Shown here one piece after another: positions 60,626 to 64,000 of a stretch of DNA of 64,000 nucleotides. How positions within the stretch are numbered: position 1 is the stretch's first letter; the number at the start of each line of letters is the position of its first letter. The notes under the pieces are model-generated. The model was not told where the DNA came from and ran no database searches. It saw only the letters and a program-made list of their open reading frames with translations. Source of the stretch: Lachnospiraceae bacterium (GTDB lineage Bacteria; Bacillota; Clostridia; Lachnospirales; Lachnospiraceae); assembly GCA_002892395.1 (NCBI GenBank), contig NBBL01000001.1, positions 124,589 to 188,588 on the forward strand, in the 5' to 3' direction. A program made the position numbers and the translations under genes.

Positions 60626-61174
60626 ATGAAACTGCGCAATGCCTGGTCTCATTTTCTGACCATCACCTTACACAAGCTGATTGTAATGAAGCTCTGCTTT
60701 CGAGTGGGGCTTTACCGCCAGGGGCTGCTCCACGACCTTTCTAAATATACGCCAATTGAGTTTTTGAATGGTGCCCGTTACTATCAGGGGGACAGAAGTC
60801 CCAATGCTGCAGAACGAATGGAGCGGGGGTATTCTGCAGCGTGGCTCCACCACAAGGGGAGAAACCCCCACCATTATGAATACTGGATCCAGGTGAATCA
60901 GAAAACCGGGGAATGGGAAGGCGTCAAAATGCCGCTTCGCTACGTGCTTGAGATGGTCTGCGACCGCATTGCCGCTTCCAAGGTCTACAACCGAGGCTCC
61001 TACACCGACCGCACCCCCCTTGACTATTACCTCCGGGTCAACGAAAAAAAGCGCCTTCATCCTGAGACGAGGGCGCTCCTTGAGCAGCTTCTTACCATGC
61101 TGGCAGAGCAGGGCGAAGACCGCACCATTGCTTACATGCGGCAGCTTCTTACGTGCCACAGGCACCGTTCGTAG
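60626..61174 (+). CDS. DUF5662 family protein
   Basis: 182-aa cytoplasmic protein of a family common in Clostridia. The histidine-rich core resembles a divergent HD-type metal site: LLHDLSKYTPIEFLNGARYY and WLHHKGRNPHHYEYW, then RYVLEMVCDRIAASKVY. Function unknown. AAGGGATGAATTACG precedes the ATG. The last 26 nt of the gene overlap the 3' end of hslO on the other strand (tail-to-tail). Confidence 0.8.
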   Translation: MKLRNAWSHFLTITLHKLIVMKLCFRVGLYRQGLLHDLSKYTPIEFLNGARYYQGDRSPNAAERMERGYSAAWLHHKGRNPHHYEYWIQVNQKTGEWEGVKMPLRYVLEMVCDRIAASKVYNRGSYTDRTPLDYYLRVNEKKRLHPETRALLEQLLTMLAEQGEDRTIAYMRQLLTCHRHRS

Positions 61175-62069
61175 CGCTTTCGTTTCCGCTCTTAAGAAGC
61201 AGCTCCTCTAATTCCGCCTTGTGGAAGCTGTATTTCTTCCCACAGAAATGGCAGCTCAGCTCAACCGGCTTCCCCTCTGCAAGCATTTGCTTCAGTTCCT
61301 TGGTGCCGACCGTTAGGAGTGCTCTCTCCACCCGTTCCTTGCTGCAACCGCAGTGATACTGACAGGGAATTCGGTCTGTGATCTTAAGTGTTCTGTCCTC
61401 AAGAATAAACTGAAGAATCTCCTCCGGTGTCATTCCCCGGCGAAGGAAGTCCGTGACAGATTGAACCCCCCTCAGACGATCCTCCAGCTTCTCTGCCACC
61501 TCATCCGGGCAACCCGGCATCAGCTGAATCAGAAATCCGCCGGCACAGCGAAGCACATTTTCCTTTTTCATCAGAACGCCGAGGCCAATCGCCGTGGGGA
61601 TCTGCTCGCTGTTCCCATAATAGTAGGCAATATCTTCTGCAATTTCTCCCGAGACCAGCTCAACCTGACCGACATAAGGCTCCTTTAAGCCAAGATCCGA
61701 GATGACGGTTAGGGTTCCCTTTCCGATCGCCCCTGCCACATCCAGCTTTCCCTTTTCATTTGCCGGGATCAGAACCACAGGCTCAAAGGGATAGCCCTTC
61801 ACATTTCCGCCGCAATCTGCCGTGACCAGCAAACCGCGCATGGGACCGTCCCCATCCATCTTCAGCGTTAAAAGATCCTGCTGATCCTTCATCATAGCGC
61901 CCATCATCACACCTGCGGTCAGAAGCCTTCCCAGCGCCGCCGTCACCACCGGGCTGGTATTGTGGATTTGTCTCGCCTCCTCCACCAGACCTGCGGTTGT
62001 GGCCGCAAATGCACGGATCATCCCTTCCTCTGCAAAGGCTCTCACCATGTAATCGTGATATTCACTCAT
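61149..62069 (-). CDS. hslO: redox-regulated chaperone Hsp33
   Basis: Holdase activated by oxidation. The 306-aa protein has the N-terminal domain (VRAFAAT-like MIRAFAATTAGLVEEARQIH, TSPVVTAALGRLLTAGVMMG) and the C-terminal zinc switch with CGC (YHCGCSKERVERALL) and CxxC (LSCHFCGKKYSF), so all four redox cysteines are present. The ATG overlaps the upstream methyltransferase stop by 8 nt. Tail-to-tail overlap with DUF5662. An oxidative-stress chaperone in an anaerobe is common. Confidence 0.97.
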   Translation of the reverse strand: MSEYHDYMVRAFAEEGMIRAFAATTAGLVEEARQIHNTSPVVTAALGRLLTAGVMMGAMMKDQQDLLTLKMDGDGPMRGLLVTADCGGNVKGYPFEPVVLIPANEKGKLDVAGAIGKGTLTVISDLGLKEPYVGQVELVSGEIAEDIAYYYGNSEQIPTAIGLGVLMKKENVLRCAGGFLIQLMPGCPDEVAEKLEDRLRGVQSVTDFLRRGMTPEEILQFILEDRTLKITDRIPCQYHCGCSKERVERALLTVGTKELKQMLAEGKPVELSCHFCGKKYSFHKAELEELLLKSGNESATNGACGT

Positions 62070-62838
62070 CTCTGTCTTTCCTCTTCCCGTATTCGCCCAG
62101 CGTGATCAAAAGTCTCTCTGCACTGTCATCCGGCATGGTCAGGGTGTCCGCATCCACGCAGTCCAGCCACTGCAGCCCTGCCTGAAACGCAGCCTGCTTC
62201 AGCTCCTCCACCGTGTAGGATCGCTGAAAATGGGTTTCCGTGAAGCGCCGAAACCGCTCCTTCTGTCCCTCCTCCCGAATAAAAAGCGTCAGATCGTATT
62301 CATTGATCCGCGTCTCCGGATCATAGGAGTTTTCCCAGATAAAGCTCCCGATGGAGCGATTTTCTGCGATGGTGTGATCCGCCAGAATCTCTTCGTATTT
62401 TCTCACCGTATTCACATCAAATACAAAAATCCCGTCCGGATCCAGATAGTTGTTCACCAGACGGAACACCGAGACCAGATCCTTAAATTCCGTGATGTAG
62501 TTGATGGCATCACAGCGACTTACGATTGCTCTGCAGGTTCCGTACAGCTCAAAGGAACGCATATCCTGGCACAGGTAGAGAATATCCTCTCCGCTCTTTT
62601 CTTTTTTCTCCAGTGCGATCTCCAGCATTTCCTCGGAATGATCGATTCCGATCATATCAAAGCCGCTCCGGGATAGCCGCTCCGTCAGATTTCCGGTTCC
62701 GCAGCCGAGATCCGCGACGATTCCCTCCCGAATTCCGTGCTCCGAAAAAATCTTAAGGATCTGCCTGCACCACTCCTCATAGGGAACATTGTCCATAAAG
62801 AGATCATAAACACCAGCAAAGCTGGTATACGCTTCCAC
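62062..62838 (-). CDS. class I SAM-dependent methyltransferase, GTG start
   Basis: 258-aa methyltransferase. The family N terminus VEAYTSFAGVYDLFMDNVPY is followed by motif I VADLGCGTGNLTERL (about residues 39-53), DMIGIDHSEEML and ILYLCQDMRSFEL, and motif IV VSRCDAINYI. The most likely start is GTG at 62838, where homology begins and AAAGGAGCGTGCGG lies upstream; ATGs at 62856 or 62931 would add non-conserved residues. Substrate unknown. Coupled to hslO by overlap. Confidence 0.9.
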   Translation of the reverse strand: MEAYTSFAGVYDLFMDNVPYEEWCRQILKIFSEHGIREGIVADLGCGTGNLTERLSRSGFDMIGIDHSEEMLEIALEKKEKSGEDILYLCQDMRSFELYGTCRAIVSRCDAINYITEFKDLVSVFRLVNNYLDPDGIFVFDVNTVRKYEEILADHTIAENRSIGSFIWENSYDPETRINEYDLTLFIREEGQKERFRRFTETHFQRSYTVEELKQAAFQAGLQWLDCVDADTLTMPDDSAERLLITLGEYGKRKDRDE

Positions 62839-62877
62839 CCGCACGCTCCTTTCCATCCGTCTGACAGACCTGACAAC

Positions 62878-62905
62878 AGAAGCGCCCGCTTCCACGGGCG
62901 CTTCT
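62878..62905 (-). terminator. hairpin between the SEC-C gene and the methyltransferase gene
   Basis: Stem AGAAGCGCCCG / CGGGCGCTTCT (11 bp, 6-nt loop) 19 nt after the SEC-C stop. Followed by GTTGTC rather than T, so termination may be partial. Confidence 0.55.
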
Positions 62906-62923
62906 CTCAGGGCTCCGGACCGA

Positions 62924-63430
62924 TCAGGCATTTTTCCCGCAGCAATGTTTATACTTTTTCCCGGAGCCGCAGGGACAGGGATCGTTTCTCCCCACCTTCG
63001 CCGGCTTTCGTATGGTTCCGCTGGCCTTCTGCTCCTTGTAGAGCTCCTTCCTGCGTGCCTCTGTCAGGATGGAGTCCCATGCCTCCAGACCATAGAGCCA
63101 GTCCGCCTTTGCCTCCACCATGTGGTAATAGAGCTTCTCCGGGTCAATCTCCAGCTTTACCTCGGTGTCCTCATCCATGGTCTCAATCGGGTTTTCCTCA
63201 TGCAGACTCTCATTAATTCCGTCCAGAAAGCCTGTCATGGTCTGAACATCTGTTTGGAACTTCTCTGCCAGCTCCCGAACCGTCCCCCGCTCCACATGCT
63301 TGACATCGGAAAGAAGCTTCTCATAAATGCCCTTTTCCGTCAGAAAATAGTCCTTCCAGAGGGCTTCCTTTTCTTTCTCGTTCGTGCCGTCTCCGTAAGC
63401 CTTGGTTCTCCAGTTTTCCAATAAGGTCAT
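62924..63430 (-). CDS. SEC-C motif protein
   Basis: 168-aa protein with a helical N-terminal domain ([60 protein letters not shown]) and a C-terminal SEC-C zinc motif [20 protein letters not shown] as in SecA and YchJ. The zinc motif is usually a binding module for ribosomes or proteins; the role is unknown. It starts downstream of its own promoter inside the end of the permease gene. Confidence 0.9.
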   Translation of the reverse strand: MTLLENWRTKAYGDGTNEKEKEALWKDYFLTEKGIYEKLLSDVKHVERGTVRELAEKFQTDVQTMTGFLDGINESLHEENPIETMDEDTEVKLEIDPEKLYYHMVEAKADWLYGLEAWDSILTEARRKELYKEQKASGTIRKPAKVGRNDPCPCGSGKKYKHCCGKNA

Positions 63431-63462
63431 AAAAGCACCGCCTTTTCTGCTGTAATGGAACG

Positions 63463-63491
63463 ATTATATCCTACTTTTTCTCCGTTTGCAA
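63463..63491 (-). promoter_or_regulatory. promoter of the SEC-C gene
   Basis: TTGCAA (63491-63486), a 17-nt spacer and TATAAT (63468-63463) on the minus strand. The -35 lies in the last codons of the AI-2E-type permease gene. Confidence 0.8.
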
Positions 63492-64000
63492 ATCGGATTC
63501 CGGGATCCTTCGATAGCAATATGTCTCCCCCGCCTTTTCAATGCACTGCACCTTCTGATAATCTCCGGTGTCCTTTGAAAGTCTGCGTCTTTCAAGAAGA
63601 TGGGACAGGAGGCGCTGAAACAGGCGGGACAACACTGCAAAGGTGGGAATGCCCACCACCATGCCGACGATCCCCCAGATTCCCCCGAAAAACAGAATGG
63701 AAAACAGCACCCAGAAGCTGGAAAGACCGGTGGTGGAACCCAGAATCCGGGGACCTAAGATATTTCCGTCAAACTGCTGAAGAATCAAAATGAAAATCAG
63801 AAACTGCAGCATTTGAAGCGGAGAAACCATCAGCAAAATGAAGGCGCCGGGAATCGCGCCGATAAAGGGTCCAAAGAACGGAATCACGTTTGTAACCCCG
63901 ACAAATACACTGATCAGCAAACTATACGGCATTTTCATAATGCTCATGCAGATATAGCAGATGACTGCGATGATGCAGGAGTCGATCAGCTTCCCGATGA
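63471..64000 (-). CDS. AI-2E family (PerM-type) permease, 5' end beyond window
   Basis: C-terminal 176 residues of a polytopic membrane protein; the frame continues to the right edge, so the start lies outside. Visible are hydrophobic segments IIAVICYICMSI, LLISVFVGVTNVIPFFGPFI (the conserved N-x-x-P-x-x-G-P motif), GAFILLMVSPLQMLQFLIFI, and the signature region ILGPRILGSTTGLSSFWVL with VLFSILFFGGIWGIVGMVVG. A hydrophilic tail of about 45 residues follows. The substrate is not known; AI-2 export is shown for only some members. Confidence 0.9.
   Translation of the reverse strand, partial: IGKLIDSCIIAVICYICMSIMKMPYSLLISVFVGVTNVIPFFGPFIGAIPGAFILLMVSPLQMLQFLIFILILQQFDGNILGPRILGSTTGLSSFWVLFSILFFGGIWGIVGMVVGIPTFAVLSRLFQRLLSHLLERRRLSKDTGDYQKVQCIEKAGETYCYRRIPESDLQTEKK

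Noticed and set aside
1-64000. Prophage, insertion sequence or integrated element
   Set aside because: No transposase, integrase, terminal repeats or phage structural genes were seen. The lysozyme-like gene at 33.6-35.3 kb has a phage-type catalytic domain but a host-style signal and wall-binding repeats.

Overview
The window reads as one contiguous chromosomal segment of a low-redundancy anaerobic Bacillota (Clostridia, most like Lachnospiraceae). The G+C content looks to be in the low-to-mid 50s by eye. The affiliation is inferred from gene content and order: a dgt-dnaG-rpoD cluster; rimP-nusA-ylxR-ylxQ-infB-rbfA-nrnA-truB-ribF-rpsO-pnp; mcsA-mcsB-clpC-radA headed by a GntR regulator; an OadB-type sodium-pumping decarboxylase; LPXTG surface proteins; and T-box, TPP and ribosomal-protein leader RNAs. 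Almost all genes lie on the minus strand. Only a YtrA-like ABC operon (9.0-10.9 kb), one tRNA and two genes at 59.4-61.2 kb are on the plus strand. No insertion sequence, prophage, CRISPR array or rRNA operon was seen.

Layout. 0-5 kb: dgt-dnaG-rpoD (rpoD cut by the left edge), two tRNA-Leu genes on opposite strands, and a small heavy-metal-binding protein behind a palindrome that resembles a metalloregulator operator. 5-8.9 kb: infC-rpmI-rplT with an AUU-initiated infC, an attenuator leader and a 41-bp x5 tandem repeat that runs into the infC promoter; then thrS behind a T-box. 9-10.9 kb: GntR/ABC exporter operon. 10.9-14.2 kb: thiSFGH under a TPP riboswitch. 14.2-27 kb: mgtE, then the long translation/ribosome-assembly cluster from pnp back to rimP. 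27-30.3 kb: an LPXTG SpaA-type surface protein preceded by a decayed, multiply frameshifted pilin-like pseudogene. 30.5-35.3 kb: htpG with a charged linker and a CIRCE operator, an HPr-like protein lacking the catalytic histidine, and a secreted lysozyme-like wall hydrolase. 35.5-41.7 kb: tRNA-Trp and the gntR-mcsA-mcsB-clpC-radA protein-quality-control operon. 41.9-45.9 kb: a two-gene envelope unit (cohesin-domain membrane protein and SH3/glucosaminidase protein). 46-53.2 kb: PEP carboxykinase and a five-subunit biotin-dependent decarboxylase/transcarboxylase with two different carboxyltransferases. 53.2-57.2 kb: NUDIX, divergent ThyX-like protein, DHFR and a U32 protein. 57.1-64 kb: zapA, ruvBA, a RNase H-like exonuclease, DUF5662, hslO, a methyltransferase, a SEC-C protein and an AI-2E-type permease cut by the right edge.

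How the genes fit together. Most of the window is translation, replication and proteostasis machinery with its RNA- and repressor-based control. The metabolic core is C3/C4 interconversion coupled to a membrane sodium pump (pckA plus the Oad/Mmd complex). The less ordinary parts are the dual-carboxyltransferase complex, the ThyX-like protein without the ThyX signature next to DHFR, the non-phosphorylatable HPr homologue, the cohesin/cadherin-like envelope pair, the repeat-embedded infC promoter, and repeated disordered insertions in conserved housekeeping proteins.
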